64,000 nt of DNA from Prostheceraeus crozeri (Eukaryota; Platyhelminthes; Polycladida; Euryleptidae). Under the pieces are notes generated by a model. The model made no database searches. It saw only the letters and a program-made list of their open reading frames with translations, and was not told where the DNA came from. Made by a program: the position numbers and the translations under genes. Positions within the stretch are counted from its first letter, which is position 1; each line of letters opens with the position of its first letter. This document shows positions 27,906 to 41,290 of the stretch, in pieces. The DNA is taken from positions 1-64,000 of the forward strand of contig CAJQUW010005326.1 in assembly GCA_907163375.1 (NCBI GenBank). Reading direction: 5' to 3'.

Positions 27906-30900
27906 GTCTTTTGCCCATTACTGCTAACTGGAGAATCAAGCGAATCTATGATAGAAAATAAAAGGCAGCGATCAACAAGGATAAACCAGTTTATAATTCG
28001 GCAACACGATTGAAGACAGGCGTAGAGAGAAACATTCTAGTCACACGAAAAATATGTTTTTGGATACATATCTTGATCGAAAACAAATGCAGCAGAATTC
28101 ACACTGAAAGCAAAATGCTTTTGTGAGCATTAATTTTCGGTTTTGATATTAAGTTTTGGCCTGCATTTTCTGCTTTCACTGTTTGTATTTTGCGACAATA
28201 CACTTCAGTTATCAAACTCTTCCTCAATTTCCCTGATCGCATGATTGGCAATAAATGTGATTTAAGAAACATTGGGAAGGGAGTCGCGGTAATTCGATTT
28301 TCATGAGTATATGAATATCGCGCTTCGCTTTACGTTCCTAAAACTGCCAGTGTTTGTTTTGAGTGTTTGTTTTAGTCAATCCAACGAGTATGGCAACGAG
28401 AATTTGTCGTCAATCTGTCAAACACTATATTTTCAGCTGTTGGTTTCTCTAAGTCACTATAGCTTAAGCTCATGTCCATGTCCATCTACAAGAAAGATCT
28501 TCGAAAATCGAATGTTTCAAAGTTGAGGAAAACTATATATCGAAAACTGAACTTCCCATTCATTGTGTAGAAGCAGCGAATAATGCCTGCATAGAAAAAT
28601 CATGACGTCACGAGTCTATGCCATGAGTTTGAGAGCAGCAAATGGGCTTGAATTTTCAGGGACCGCGTTTCTCTATTTCAACCCGCAATTAATACATTTG
28701 CGACAGGAGAAGTCGGTCGTGCATTCGCACATGAAGGTAGAAATGTATATGGCTCATCTTGACGAGCCGAGAGTCGATGCACTTTGGGAAATATCCACCC
28801 GAGCCAGGTTGAGCCGCTCGTTGTTATAGCCGAGCCGACGAACAGTGACAATCTTAGGTAAAACACGATTAAAGTGTAGCCTCATAGGTTTACAATAGGA
28901 TGGGCGGCCGTTGTGCCGGGCTAAAGTTACTTCCGTCCAAAGTTGCTCTCCCTACAACTTTGACCTGTCTATAAAGTTACTCGTACTAACAACATCGCAT
29001 AGTTTGAAATGCCTTAGAAATGCGAATTCATGTTCATCTTTTGCATGAATGTTCGTTCTGATAAAGGAAATAATAGAATTTCAAGATTTATCTTACATGG
29101 TTACACAGTTGTATTATCTTGTTGTATTATTCTTATGATCATTTTTTATGATTCAATTTTGATTCGCATGGCTCATGTTTGTGTGTGTGCATCAACTTAA
29201 CTGAATTGTATGCAAATTCCCATAAGCCTGAACCGTGATCACCATCATAATTTCCATTAAAATAAATCTACGTAATCATACTATGATTTGACCTTCAAAT
29301 CTTCCTGACAATTAAATGAAAATGAATTTCCATGTTTCATCAGGCCCATTCCCTGCCCGGTTTATCTACCCGGTCTGCTACTAAGTCTAGTTGAGATCAA
29401 TTGAGGTCATAGTCTGATGTTGTAAAACAGCTATTTTTCATAAGTTCAAGAACGATGACGCAATTTCATTGTCAAGAATAATCTGAAATCATATAGTTCA
29501 AACTTTCATTATGAGTAGACCTACTACATTCATGTCGTTTGATAGGGTATATAAAACTTATAAAATATATTTTAAATTTTATACACAGTACATAAAGTTT
29601 TGACGAAAGATAGATCATTTGGTGTCCAGTAGGCAAATTTAGGTTTGTATTTTCTGATTCATTGTCAGCTAAGTGTGGAATAGGAAATGATTCGGCTGTG
29701 ATTTGTAGATAAAATTGACTGCCAAATTTCCTATAGGAAATATTCTGTTTGCATTATGTGAATCACTATCACCTTTCCAGTTGACAGTGCTATAACAAAT
29801 AGCAACTTTGTCTTGCAATACACTTGTAAGTCCACTAAAGGAAAAAAGGGATTGTACTTTGTGTTCGAAAAATCCCTTCATAAAAGATAATATATTTGTG
29901 TTTTGTCGATTTGTATCAGCTGATTGTCCAACAGAAATGATCTATCTGTGCTTTGTGACCATGATTGAAATTTCAGCGTCGGTAGCAGACGATTCTTTGT
30001 AGGTCTGCCATCTCGCTCGTTGTCACGATCAGAAATCTGTCGTGATTTTGAATGAATCCGATATTACAATTTGTCTCCTGTTCAAAGCGGGATGCAACAT
30101 TCTCGCGAGAGGGATTGAGAGAATATTAAAATGTCTGTCAATGAAAATCTGAGAGCAGAAAGAGAGCTGTCGATCTTATGATAGGAGAAAGAAAATTCAT
30201 CATCATCTCTTAACATACGAGTCTCCCAGCTCGAATGTGAGAGAGTGATCGCCCTAAATTCCCGACATTCTGTGTCACTGAACATTCTCTCATGTATACC
30301 ACACGGCACGCCAGCCAGCTCGCTCTTCTCATTTCTGCAAATACATTTCTCCTCCGCCCTCACTCATCAATTCGCCGTGACGCAGCCGGCATGTCAAAAG
30401 CTGAAATCCCTTCCTATGCGGCTGAGACCGAAATCCGACCCCTTCCCTGGCATGTAGCAGTTTTTAAATAAATCCGTCGTAACGATTGACCTGTTTCTGG
30501 ACGAAGTAAATGATGGGAGGCTTTCATCTTCATCCCTTGCCAGACTTTAAAATTGTAGAGACGGGTAATGGTTTCGTAATTAACCATTTCAAGTCACATT
30601 GTCGCATTAAAGCACAGTTACACACTTAAGTTTCCGGGCACATAATGTCTCGTTGACAAATTTGTTGAACATTTATCTTTTCAAAATCGACATTTTATGG
30701 AAAATAAAGGATGTAACATACTGGAAAAGCCGTTGACAGTTTTGTCATTGTTTGAGTGGACTAAATATTAATAATCACTCACAGATGACACTGAGGGACG
30801 GACTATAAAATCATTTCATCAATATTTCAAATGTTATATTTCTTAACTTCCTAACTTTATGTGTTCCCGCTCATACTTCAAACTGATCGATGACCATGCA

Positions 30901-33900
30901 ATATAATTTATAATATAGAAATCAATTTTTGAATAAGAGATCCAAAAACGGATCATTTATTTGTTTGTATGTAAGTAGTGTGCATCAAACCTGTACGTAT
31001 AATGATTTGTTTGATGATGAAATTAAGGCTGGATTCATCTACCCGCTTCAGTTTTTTTATTTTAATCAAAATTTCTCCTGTCTGATTGGAGCTTTCCTGT
31101 CTAGAATTAAGCCTATGCAAGAACTCATATAACCACCACGTACAAAGTAGGGCTAAATACAATTTCTGATGAGTGGATTATTCTGCTTCTTCTGCTGAAT
31201 TTGCGTGTCAGAGGCATGAATTGATTATCCACAGACCAGCCCGTGAGATGCACTAGTAATCGCCTGGTAGAGAAGTGAAATATTAAAAGTACATTCTAGT
31301 ACAACTAGCGCTCTGATGATTCCCACTCATACGATGAGGTTTTTAATCAACCGTTTCGAATTAGAAAATGTTATGATAAATTTTCCAGACATCACATAGA
31401 CTGTGAGGGATTCACTCGCATTCTTTCCCGCTGATCAGTTTGTCATGTCGATTATCGCTCATTTTACAGACGTTCTATAAGCATTTAATGGTGCTTCATT
31501 CGAGAAAGAGAGAGCAGTCATCCATAAATTTTAATTTTCAAAGTTAATGAAGTGACGGATTAAAGTAGCATTTTGAAGTGACAAATACAGTGATAATTGA
31601 AATGGACGTGTATTTCATCACACATGCTAATTCTGCTGAAATTTTTCATCGTCATCTATGCGCCATTATCTTTCATCGATACCTTATGTCGAAAAATGAT
31701 CCTTTTTTGCATCGTTAATTATATTTACCTCGTATTTCTTCTTCATATATGTATATCAAAGTTGCAGTTCATTCTACCTACTTTTTCAAACTACCAGCGC
31801 CGTCCGTGGAAGAAGAAGGAGTTCGTTTTATCCAGCTCATCGCAGCATAGACAGTTCCTGACACGTTTCTGACACAATCTTGATGTCATCCAACCATCGC
31901 AGTTTTGTCGGGAGGTATTCACTTTTTCGCCCATGAATGATGATATTTGTCAAGAGCAAATCTTCCGTGCACCTTTTCACTTGTTCAAGGCAGTGGAGCT
32001 TTCTTTTCCTACCGACATCTAGGAGGTTCCGCAGATTCCATTCGCTGCCCTCTCTGCTTCCCCGTCTATCCATCAACGACAACGCCTGATAAACTTCTGT
32101 GATGCATCACATTCAGTGCCTTCATAGTCTCGCATCTTCGTGTGTCGAAGCCATGAAGGAACCTTTTAGGAAGATTGTCTTAATAGTGGACTTAACGAAA
32201 CGCAACCAATGACCCCACAAATATCGACACCTTTTCAAAATCGAGTGTGCCACTCTCGAAAACAGCAGTAGGCCTCCACATAATTCGAGGGTCGCCAGTT
32301 TGTGCCAGCAAATGTTTGTCGAAAATGTTTGTAGATAAAGAGATACCTCGATGAAAAATTCGAGGTGATGGTGCAGATCGGCAGTGACGGTATACCAAAT
32401 TTTGAAAATAATCTGAAATGCGATAACAGCATAAATAAGAAAATAACACAATTGAAAAATCTGTCATTAGTTATTTCATAGATTTTCGTCATAATGACTT
32501 AGACTCTAGATTCCTTAAGTTTGAAGGTGCTAGGATATATACATGTGCTTAGTCTTACCACAGTCTACCACAATCCTACTGCAACGCATGATCTCGATTA
32601 AAAAACGATGCAGGTGCAAAGTACCATAGTTCTTGACAACCTGTGACTTCCCCAACTCCCCGTGGAATCACATTGTAGGCAGCAGAGACGCCGGCTTAAC
32701 CCGCCCGATTTTGGTCATGCCGACCGCCGGCCGGTCGCGGACGGTTCCAACTTCGGCTCAGACTACCCCATCTCCATCTATGCATGCTTCTTGTATATCC
32801 AACTAATACCTAAAATGTCAATATCAATTGAAGTGATGAAGTTGAATCAACTATCAAGTGTTTCCATTCCACTCAAAGTCCCTTCCAGTCAACATTTTGA
32901 TACTATTCTGTTGTCAATTGCGATCTCAAATAAAATTGCTTATAAGCGCTGGCTAATAAGTGATATCATAACTGCCGCCACAAATCAACTATTGATTCCA
33001 AACTTCCGTTATATACTTACTTTGGTCAATATAATGTAGTCTACAATGCAACAACCTCGGATACTGAAATAATTTATTTAAAACAGCCTACAAATAACGT
33101 TTCTACTGAACCATGCAATCAGAAAGCCTCGTGAAATATATTACAACAGATAATAAGTTACAATGCAGTCTACAATATTGGTGATCATAAAAAGTCTATT
33201 CGCACATTAGGGCAAATAATTGCGCTGCCGACTCACAAATGCCCTCATTATCTGGAATCCATTTTTAAAGAAATTTTTTTCTGAAAAATCATCCTCTGTG
33301 GAAATGTCTCACTGTACATTCATGTGCAACTTTATTATAATTCATTAATGTGCTTTGTGCAACTTTATTGTACGCCTACATGAATATGTTTTACTTCAAC
33401 TCAACTTTACTACCTGCTTGTGCTATAATATTTAAATGAAATCTTCTATTTCTTGGTGTCATTTATTGAATTACGGTATTGAGATTCAGCGTTGTGTTTG
33501 TGAAAAAAAGTAAAGCAAGATAAGAAAATTGTTGTAATTAAAAATATTTCTGTCTTTCTTTATGAAACTGGTCTTGAGGAGATAGACCAAACTAGGAGTG
33601 TGAACGAAATCACTGAGCTTTCTTCACAGAAAGTATAAAACATGAAGACATGCGTAAAATATTTAACGCTGCAGATCTCATCCCGAATATGAATTGACCT
33701 GAAATAACCTTTCCAGGTCCGCGAAAATGAAGTATTCCAGCGTGTACAATCTGCAGAACTAACCCCGCAACACCTCCGCTGTGAATGACTCTAACTTCGA
33801 TGCAGTTTTCCAGGTCATCAAATATTGCGAGATTCCCATCAGGCCGCGATGCATAATTGTATCGAATTCACTTTCTATTACTGGTCTCGTCAACAGACGT

Positions 33901-34289
33901 ACTCTTCTGTTCGCTCTACTGGACAAGTGATTGAACGTTTCATAAAATGGCACGATCCAAACGACACATTGCAACATTTTCTCTGAGTCTGGCCCATTTG
34001 TGAATTTATTGAGAGTAGAGTTGGTCATCTATTCCATCATGATAATCAGTTGCTCACTCGGAGAATGCATTCAATTTGCCGGTATGGATCATTTTTAACA
34101 ATGACAAAAAAGGCGTGCCGGTAAATGTCCTTCACTTTCCAGATACTTATTCATTCATTTATTAAACGAGGATTAGAAGCGCTTTGTATTTTTATTAAAT
34201 AAGTTTGATGCGATTTTCTCTTTTTTACCACCACATCTACCACATACACTTTTGAAATCGTCAAATTGGGAGAATTGGAAAGACAAAAA
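27906..34289. other. Long stretch with no recognisable gene
   Basis: Short open frames on both strands only, the longest about 125 residues (32662-33039) without any motif I know. Overlapping minus-strand frames at 32122-32492 and a frame at 33759-34028 are unrecognised. No tRNA, terminal repeats or transposase found. Probably intergenic or intronic host DNA. Confidence 0.4.
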
Positions 34290-34300
34290 TGAAGCGCTAA
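34290..34300 (+). repeat. Target-site duplication of the Penelope-like element, left
   Basis: TGAAGCGCTAA, identical to 36667-36677. Confidence 0.8.
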
Positions 34301-34532
34301 TGGCTGCCCCATGGGCACACATTTTTCACCACCCTTTGCGATAATTTTTATGAATTATATAGAAGCAAAAGCAATAAAAATTCAACCGAAAATCTTCAAA
34401 AGATACATTGATGACACCATCTTGGGTTCGCTCCCCAGAGATAATGAAGACATCTTTTCGAATATTCTTAATACATTTAATTCAATTAACAAAAATATTC
34501 AATTTGCCATTGAATTTTTTATTCAATTCTGA
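34301..34532 (+). pseudogene. Penelope-like reverse transcriptase, palm fragment
   Basis: The first complete residues read MGTHFSPPFAIIFMNYIE (the 'MGSPLSP' motif) and soon after RYIDDTILG, the YIDD-type catalytic box of Penelope-like reverse transcriptases. Fingers and motif A are missing because of 5' truncation. The frame stops at 34532 while homologous sequence continues in another frame from about 34520, so there is one frameshift. Confidence 0.85.
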
Positions 34533-34543
34533 ACATTTTAGAC

Positions 34544-35317
34544 ATGAATATTTATATTGAAAATAATCATATACAGCATAAATGGCACAGTAAGCCCAAC
34601 CATTCTGGCATTTGCCTTAGGAAAGATAGTTGGCTCCCACACCATATTAAAGACAATTATGTTAGTAACAGTCGTAGATATGTTTCAGAACGCTGTTCAA
34701 ATCCGAATGAAGAAGTTGCTGCTTTAGATATTATGAATAAACGACTCTCGGAAAATGGCTTTCAACCATATCAAGATAACAGAAAAATAAAACCATTGGA
34801 TAAGCCTCCTAATTGGATATACTTATCTTTAGACTTTGTCAGCGACAGCTGTAATAGAAAAATGAATAAACTAAAACGTAAATATGGTCTATTCATGAGA
34901 ATTACAGCCAGACCTGGCAAGAGACTACAGAACACAATAAAATCTAAAAAAGATAGTAAAGACTTTTGTCAATGTGCCATTTGTAAACAGATCGGTCCTA
35001 AATGTAACTGTAACGACAAATATTTAGTTTACGAATTTTCGTGTCAAATCTATAAAATAAAGTACATTGGTCAAAGAAGTCGACCTTTTCGATCACGGTA
35101 TAATGAACACGAAAGTAGTGTCAGAAATAGAGACAAGAAAAGTGCCCTAAGTGATCATCATCTAAAACACCTTACCGCTGAAATGATGGACATTAATTAT
35201 TTCAACTCCAGTATTTTGGATAAACAGAAATCGGCGATATCTACTAAGACGGCTGAATCTCGCTGGATTGCGTCGAAAATGCCTAATTTTATGAATAGAC
35301 GTCATGAGCTAGTGTGA
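34544..35317 (+). pseudogene. Penelope-like RT thumb, zinc linker and GIY-YIG endonuclease
   Basis: 257 residues open. The start is the end of the reverse transcriptase (MNIYIENNHIQHKWHSKP, LRKDSWLPHHIKDNYV). A Cys-rich linker (CQCAICKQIGPKCNC, 142-156) leads to the endonuclease with VYEFSC (162-167), KYIGQ (173-177), RPFRSRYNEH (180-189) and a downstream Glu-rich region. The linker with Cys pairs is characteristic of endonuclease-bearing Penelope-like elements. The element is dead only through truncation and one frameshift; this part is well preserved. Confidence 0.9.
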
Positions 35318-35344
35318 GGAGAAATCAAATCCAAGACCTAAGTA

Positions 35345-36526
35345 TAGGGGTCGACAAAAAAACTGCGTTTACTAAAACCTCCATTTTTGGAGTTTTGCGT
35401 TTAATTGATGTTTACTCAAGACAAGTTTTTGACCAGAATGCTGTTCCGTTTGTTTACAATTGAAATTTGTTGTCAGAGGCTAGCATGGAAATCTGAGTTA
35501 TAATTCTGTTCCTCTTTTTACGTGACATTTGCATGCGGAAATTCTATTGCAGAAATTGAAGCATTTGTTCAAGAATTTTTTGCTGGGTTGACCGTCACCC
35601 AATCTGTATGGTTGACCATCTGTATACAGTGAAAATTTTTATATCAAAAGATTCAGTTTTTTGCTGAGGTTACGTTCCCGTGGTCCAAAAAATTATTTGA
35701 GCAGTTTTAAAAAAGTCAAAATTTGCCAATTTACATACTACCGAGATGACACGTTGGATATCAAAAGGAATGAAAAACTGCTAATAAGCATCCTAACTAA
35801 GCGGAAATTAAGCTGATTATCAAGTGAATTTCATGATCCGTTTTATAATGAAAGTCTTCATGAAAAAGTCAATATCTTATTGTGCTTTCTTGGCTGAAAT
35901 TTCATATTTCTAATTCATGAAAGCAATAGCAGGTGATCGAGTTGCCAATTCAACAAATATTGCCTCTCCAAGGTTGTCATGACACGGACAATCTGTAAAA
36001 TAATATCATTTCCTTCTGCTTTGCTATCATTATCAGTGAATTCCGTTGTAATTTCTTCATAACTGCATAAATGTGTTTATCTCACATTTTGAAACAATTC
36101 CGATTGTATCGGACTGTATCTCCCTTGAGTTCATTCAATAAAATCGAAAGTGTATACACATTGGGGATTTAATAAATGTGGAGTTACCTCTCTACCTAAG
36201 ATACTTACTCTATGCATCATTTTGTAATAATTTGTTTTTTTTGCAAATTGTTGTAATAGAAATGGTTGAGTTATAATGCAACGCTTTTCTTTTCACGCTG
36301 TCTAAGCTGAAATTGATAATTTTTTTTCAAAGATAATATTCAGCTATGATTTAATTGTCAATTTCATATTTTGTCAACTTATAATAGTCAGGATGTAGAA
36401 AGTTAACATAAAAGACCGATAAAGGCCTGCCACAGACTTACATTAAGCATCATACAGACAAATAGACACACAGTGACATTCAAATATGTCGTTTACAAAA
36501 AACGCAGTTATTTTTGTCGACCCCTA
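35345..36526. mobile_element. Tc1/mariner-like MITE nested in the Penelope-like element
   Basis: Terminal inverted repeats TAGGGGTCGACAAAAA...AACTGCGTTT at both ends (about 27 bp, with one or two differences) and TA flanking each end (35343-35344 and 36527-36528). It is 1182 bp without an open transposase frame, so it is non-autonomous. It is younger than its host element. Confidence 0.85.
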
Positions 36527-36582
36527 TACATAACCCGCATCATGTAGCCCTGTCAGTGTACCCTTGAGACAGTCTTAAAGAT

Positions 36583-36592
36583 GAAACGCGTC
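36583..36592 (+). ncRNA. Possible hammerhead-ribozyme core remnant
   Basis: GAAACGCGTC is the conserved GAAA/palindromic stem III/cleavage-site segment of the minimal hammerhead ribozymes known from Penelope-like elements. The upstream CUGANGA box is not clearly recognisable (CTGTCAGTG at 36550 is at best degenerate), so activity is doubtful. Confidence 0.4.
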
Positions 36593-36666
36593 GGGTCATT
36601 TCATTTTTAATAAAACCTCGTGACATAAAAAGAGAGATTTGATTTTTGATTTCGATCAAGTAGTGG

Positions 36667-36677
36667 TGAAGCGCTAA
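36667..36677 (+). repeat. Target-site duplication of the Penelope-like element, right
   Basis: TGAAGCGCTAA, identical to 34290-34300. Confidence 0.8.
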
Positions 36678-39600
36678 AGGTTGCGAAATTTAATGTAGAG
36701 CCACACAATTTTCAAATTGCAGTAACCCCGCCATCCAGGCCAAAAATTTGGAAACAGAATTCTAGAACATAAATTGTACCCGATCAATGATGATGATGAG
36801 ATTTCAGAGCAAAGTTAGATTTCAGTCAGAATTGGTTTGACTATATGAAAGGAATGAAAGTTAGAATTAGCGACTTAGCTTGTGGAATCTAAATTATTTC
36901 CCTAAAACTTCATTATCTGAATATTTGCTATGATTTCATTGAACATCTAACTCATAAACAATTAAACTAAAAACAGAATTGTAATCTTCGATGACTTTTT
37001 TATGTTTCAAAAAATCAAATGCTTGCTAGGTTTTGACTGCCTGAGCAAATAACGAAATAGCTTGCTGGAAAATGTGCTAACTCATTTACTTTTGGATTAT
37101 ATTCTCATTATGCTTATATGCATTAGTTTTTGCCATATTTCAATATGTCTCCATGTACCTGTAGCATTAAACGAATATTTCAAAAATGGGAAAAGACATG
37201 TTGCAATTAGATGTTACAATTTCAATTGAAACATAGAAATAGTCGTTGCTAAAATTCCCTCTAAATAGGTATTAAGTCTTTCGAATAGGCCCAAGTGATT
37301 GTCAAGAAGGAACCTACAATGTTTTGATATTCCATTTGATTCGGTTGTGATCCGTGAAAATCATTCCATTAGACTGCACTTCAAGTTTGAACTCAGCACG
37401 CACAGCAAACGCCTAGTTTACATCGACCACTGAAGGCGAGGGACTGCGAAGCACCGTCAAATTGTAGGCCAATTACCTTTTACTTCAATAGAGAATCGAC
37501 CAGAAAATAAAGTGGAGTTTGGCTTTCTGCATTTCAGGTGAAATGCCAAATTGGAGCAAAGAGCTGACATAGAACATCCTTTATTAAAAGTTCCACGTCT
37601 GGATGACTGGGTCATTGCCATATCTCGCAGTCCCGATTTGAGGCAAAGAGGAGTAGTAAAAAATAAAGTCTGCCAAAGATTATCAATAACAATGGACGGT
37701 TTGAAGGACATAAAGCGGAGTGCCTTTTTTAAATAATGACCGTCATCATTTGAAATAAGAAAATTTGAGAAAAATGAGTTTTTATGTGTTAAACCAATGC
37801 GCAAGGGTTGGACCCCTGCAACCTCCCAGACATTTATTGATATCTCTTGAAACTATGATAGCAACAATGATATGAACCACAATTTCTTGTGACTTTTGCC
37901 TTCTACGTACATCTGATCAGCAACCCAAATTTCCTCAAATTTGGCCATTGAGAACACCAAAAAGTTGGTCTTAAAAGGGAACCATTTGAAAGTTAAATAC
38001 TCTTGTCAATTTCTTGCAAAATCAAGCATCTCAATAAATTCAAATCACTTGTAGAAGACCCATCGACAGAGTACGAGTGAAGTTGTAATCAACATGTTCA
38101 TTCATCCACGAATGCCTTTATGTTATTATTAGAAAAATGGCAATGTACTTTAATTACTACTCATAATAACTTTAAAGTTATAATGTGCGTAGTTGTTCCC
38201 AAGTCACAAAATAGGCAATATTATCATGCCTCACAATATTCTTGGTGCATTCATTCATTTGGATGCAGTTACTGCAATTTCTCTCCGCTATATGTAGCTA
38301 AGATAGTTGCAGACAATATGTAACATGCATGTACCGATACTTTCAGACATATCTTGTAGTCAGCGCCACTCTAGAACATCCCAATGCATCAAGAATGCTC
38401 CCATCATTGTCTAAAGATGTCTTTATGCCATAACTGATCAAATTGTATCCTTTAAAAGTCTCTACCATCAATTTTCAACTGAATGGAAGTCAGATTTTGA
38501 ATTGCTATTTATAGTAACAAGATGACCGAGTTGGTAAAACTGATACGACCATTGAAACGAGCAATTGCGGTCTTCTGTAATTTTGAGAGTGATTGAATCA
38601 TACATGTAGGAGCGTTGCAATCAGAACTTCGGCTTTTCAGAACTCAAAATCTAATAGAGCTTATGTCCACGAATCGCATGCTGAATTTTGGAATGAACGT
38701 GCAGAACTGAGTAGTTTCATTTGCTACTTCAAGAAGTTATTTTTAAAATTTAGAAGTTGCTTATCAGGCATGTAATATTTTCTGAGATGTTGTATGGCAT
38801 TAAAATCTGGCTATTTGATAAAGGATCTGTAACATATCAACTTTTAAGTATTGTTATTTGATGAGCGTACTCATAAGCCACTCTCACTTTGTAAACCTGT
38901 CATTTAGATATTTGATGCAAAGGAAAATTATCAAAAAAAGTAAAACAGCATTACTCGCTGTTTTCATTGGCAACTGTCTGAACAATAATGACACGATTTC
39001 TATGATGATGGCTATGATGAGGTCGGTTCCTCGATTTCTTGGTTTCAATCCGTTCCAGTGTTTCATTGTAATGTGAAACGCAGTATCTCGATGATGTTCA
39101 AACACGCGATATGTAGAGAGCTGGAATCAATCAAACAAATGCTGATGAATAGGATAATAAACATCAGTTAATCCGGACGTTATTCCCATATTTCCTTACA
39201 TCAAAGTCATTCTACACCGGATTTCAGAGTCTGAATGTCATGTCATTCCCCAATGCGATTCATTACTTCAAAGCCAAACCAGTTTTAGATGGAAGCAAAT
39301 GAACAGTTGCTACGTATATACATCTACAATTCTACACATTAGATTTTGCTATTTATCTACATGTTCACATTATAGGTTTTATTCGCGCTTTCAGCAAAGA
39401 CGTGATTCATCCTTAAAGTTTTAGTTGAACCAAATGATTAAATAGATCCTCACAAATCAGTGAAAGTTGTAGGAGTTATTGAAATTAGCAGTTTAGGTCA
39501 GTAGGCATCATGTTTTCGTAGAAGTACCGGGATACTTCAGGGATGCACTTCCAGTGCCAGTGATAAGTTGTTGAATGTGTCCAGCATGCGGTACAGTCCC

Positions 39601-40912
39601 AGTCATCCATGCGATCTTCGTTTTTCAAGAGCACGAAGATTGTCATAAATTTTAACTGAAATCATGCAATAATTGATAAACACCAATTTTGCTAAAAAAA
39701 CAACATTCGCGCACCAAATAATGTGACAAGTAGTACTAAAGTTATAACAATTTTCTAAAATTTTCTGGACCAGCATCTCCACGACCTGGACGAATTGTCT
39801 GTTAACTCTATTCACAAATTTCGTTTGATGTGCAGAATGATGATTTCTTGGCAGCATGCTATGGTTTGAATATTGTCATTAAATTGCAATGGATGTTTAA
39901 TCATTGGGGAATCGTCTTTGAAAAAATACATATTTGCAGACTGGGAACCGGGCCAAGATAAGATTTTTGGAAACACGTACGGATCGAGTTCGGGCCGCCG
40001 ATTTTAGAGACTTTTCCTTGACTTCTTCAAAAGTTTGACATTTCTTTTATACTGCGCTGATGCACAACCGATGGTCTGATGGTCAGAGTATGAGATTCCC
40101 TGACGCAAGACCAGCGAGTGCTGCACAGAACAAGGCATGAAAGGCAATGTCTGTAAAATGTGACCTTGTCTTCACAGCATTTTATTGGTAAAATTTTTGG
40201 TACTAAAGAATAGTATTATAAAAAGTTCAACAAATAATACTTAAGAATAGCACGCAATTTCCTTTGTAGGTACAAGTCATAATTGCGGTTTTGAAAAGCA
40301 GATTCTGAAGAGGGAAGGTTCTTGATTGAATCTTGAAAAATTATACAATATTGAAATGTACAATTTATGACTCTACTCAAATGATTTCCAACTTAAAGTA
40401 AAACGGGCCGGGTCGAGATCTTCTTACTGAAAATGACGGACAGCCCACGGGTTGAAAATTAAAACTGCGCCAGACTGAAACCAGGCTCTCCAAGATAAGT
40501 CCAGTCTAGATCCCATTCTAATAACTTGAATTAAGCAATGCCGTACCTATATTTCATAACTTTCCGCAAATTCAAGATGAATGAGAATCAGGATGACTCT
40601 GAATCGGAAGACATTAAATAATGATTCAAATTTCTGCCAGATGCAAAATACGCGTTTTTATATGCTAATAGGTTTTCAGCGCTTTGCGACTAAGATGATA
40701 TCATGTCAGTACATCATATTGATCAGAAAGTTTCAATGTGATATGGAGGCATCTCATCACTGTATTATGATCAAAACAATGGAAGCGACTACTCTTTAGG
40801 TATCATATTAAATGCTGTCAGCACGGCATAGTACTTCTTCTATTTTTTTTCAATATTACATGGTGGCAACAAATTTTATAAATGTATGTTAAAACTTTCG
40901 TACATCTTAATT
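36678..40912. other. Long stretch with no recognisable gene
   Basis: AT-rich. Opposed open frames at 37457-37804 (minus, 115 residues) and 37551-37736 (plus) could be old transposon remnant but show no motif I can name. Nothing else stands out. Confidence 0.4.
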
Positions 40913-41060
40913 AAAATTAATTATTTAGTCTCAACAGATGTGACTACCATGAGACGTGCTTCGGCCTGTTGATCCTCTTCAGTTATGGGCAGGCTCGAAC
41001 TAGCGACGTTGGAGATAGCGGACGTGCAAGCATGCCCTCTAACCACAAGGCCACTGGAAC
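40913..41060 (-). mobile_element. tRNA-derived SINE, copy 1
   Basis: Minus strand: box A TGGCCTTGTGGTTAGAGG, box B AGTTCGAGCCT (40991-41001), then a central region ACTGAAGAGGATCAACAGGC and GCACGTCTCATGG, ending in ACATCTGTTGAGAC. It is homologous to copy 2 over its whole length. Confidence 0.75.
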
Positions 41061-41132
41061 ATTGTCAGCAATCCGCCCTCCATGTGTCTGCGCTAAAGAA
41101 GTGCCTACCTGGCTAATTCACACTCTCAACAG

Positions 41133-41290
41133 ATGGTGAGGTGGCCTTGCGGTTAGAAGTTGTGCTCCACGTCCTCTAGCTCCAACCTTGCTGGTTCGAA
41201 CCTGCCCACGACTGATGAGGCCCACTGGCCAAAACATGTCTTGCACTGGCTACATCTGATGAGATCTGATAAATTAATCAATTTCCAGAT
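41133..41290 (+). mobile_element. tRNA-derived SINE, copy 2
   Basis: Box A TGGCCTTGCGGTTAGAAG (41142-41159), box B GGTTCGAACC (41193-41202), then ACTGATGAGGCCCACTGGCC, ACATGTCTTGCACTGGC and ACATCTGATGAGA. It lies head to head with copy 1, about 70 bp apart. It is not a functional tRNA: no cloverleaf acceptor pairing. Confidence 0.78.

Larger units (their letters stand above)
34301..36666 (+). mobile_element. Penelope-like element with GIY-YIG endonuclease, 5'-truncated
   Basis: The insertion is bounded by an 11-bp direct repeat TGAAGCGCTAA at 34290-34300 and 36667-36677, taken as the target-site duplication. It starts inside the reverse transcriptase, continues through the linker and endonuclease, and has a 3' region with the hammerhead-like core GAAACGCGTC (36583-36592). 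A 1.18-kb MITE is nested in its 3' untranslated part. Truncation at the 5' end fits target-primed insertion. Confidence 0.88.

Noticed and set aside
32122-32492. Three overlapping minus-strand frames
   Set aside because: Mutually exclusive frames over the same DNA with no domain pattern.
37457-37804. 115-residue minus-strand frame as a gene
   Set aside because: Overlaps an opposed plus-strand frame; no motif on either strand.
41133-41240. Functional tRNA gene
   Set aside because: Box A and box B are present, but there is no acceptor-stem pairing or proper anticodon arm, and a homologous copy with a shared tail lies next to it; it is a SINE.
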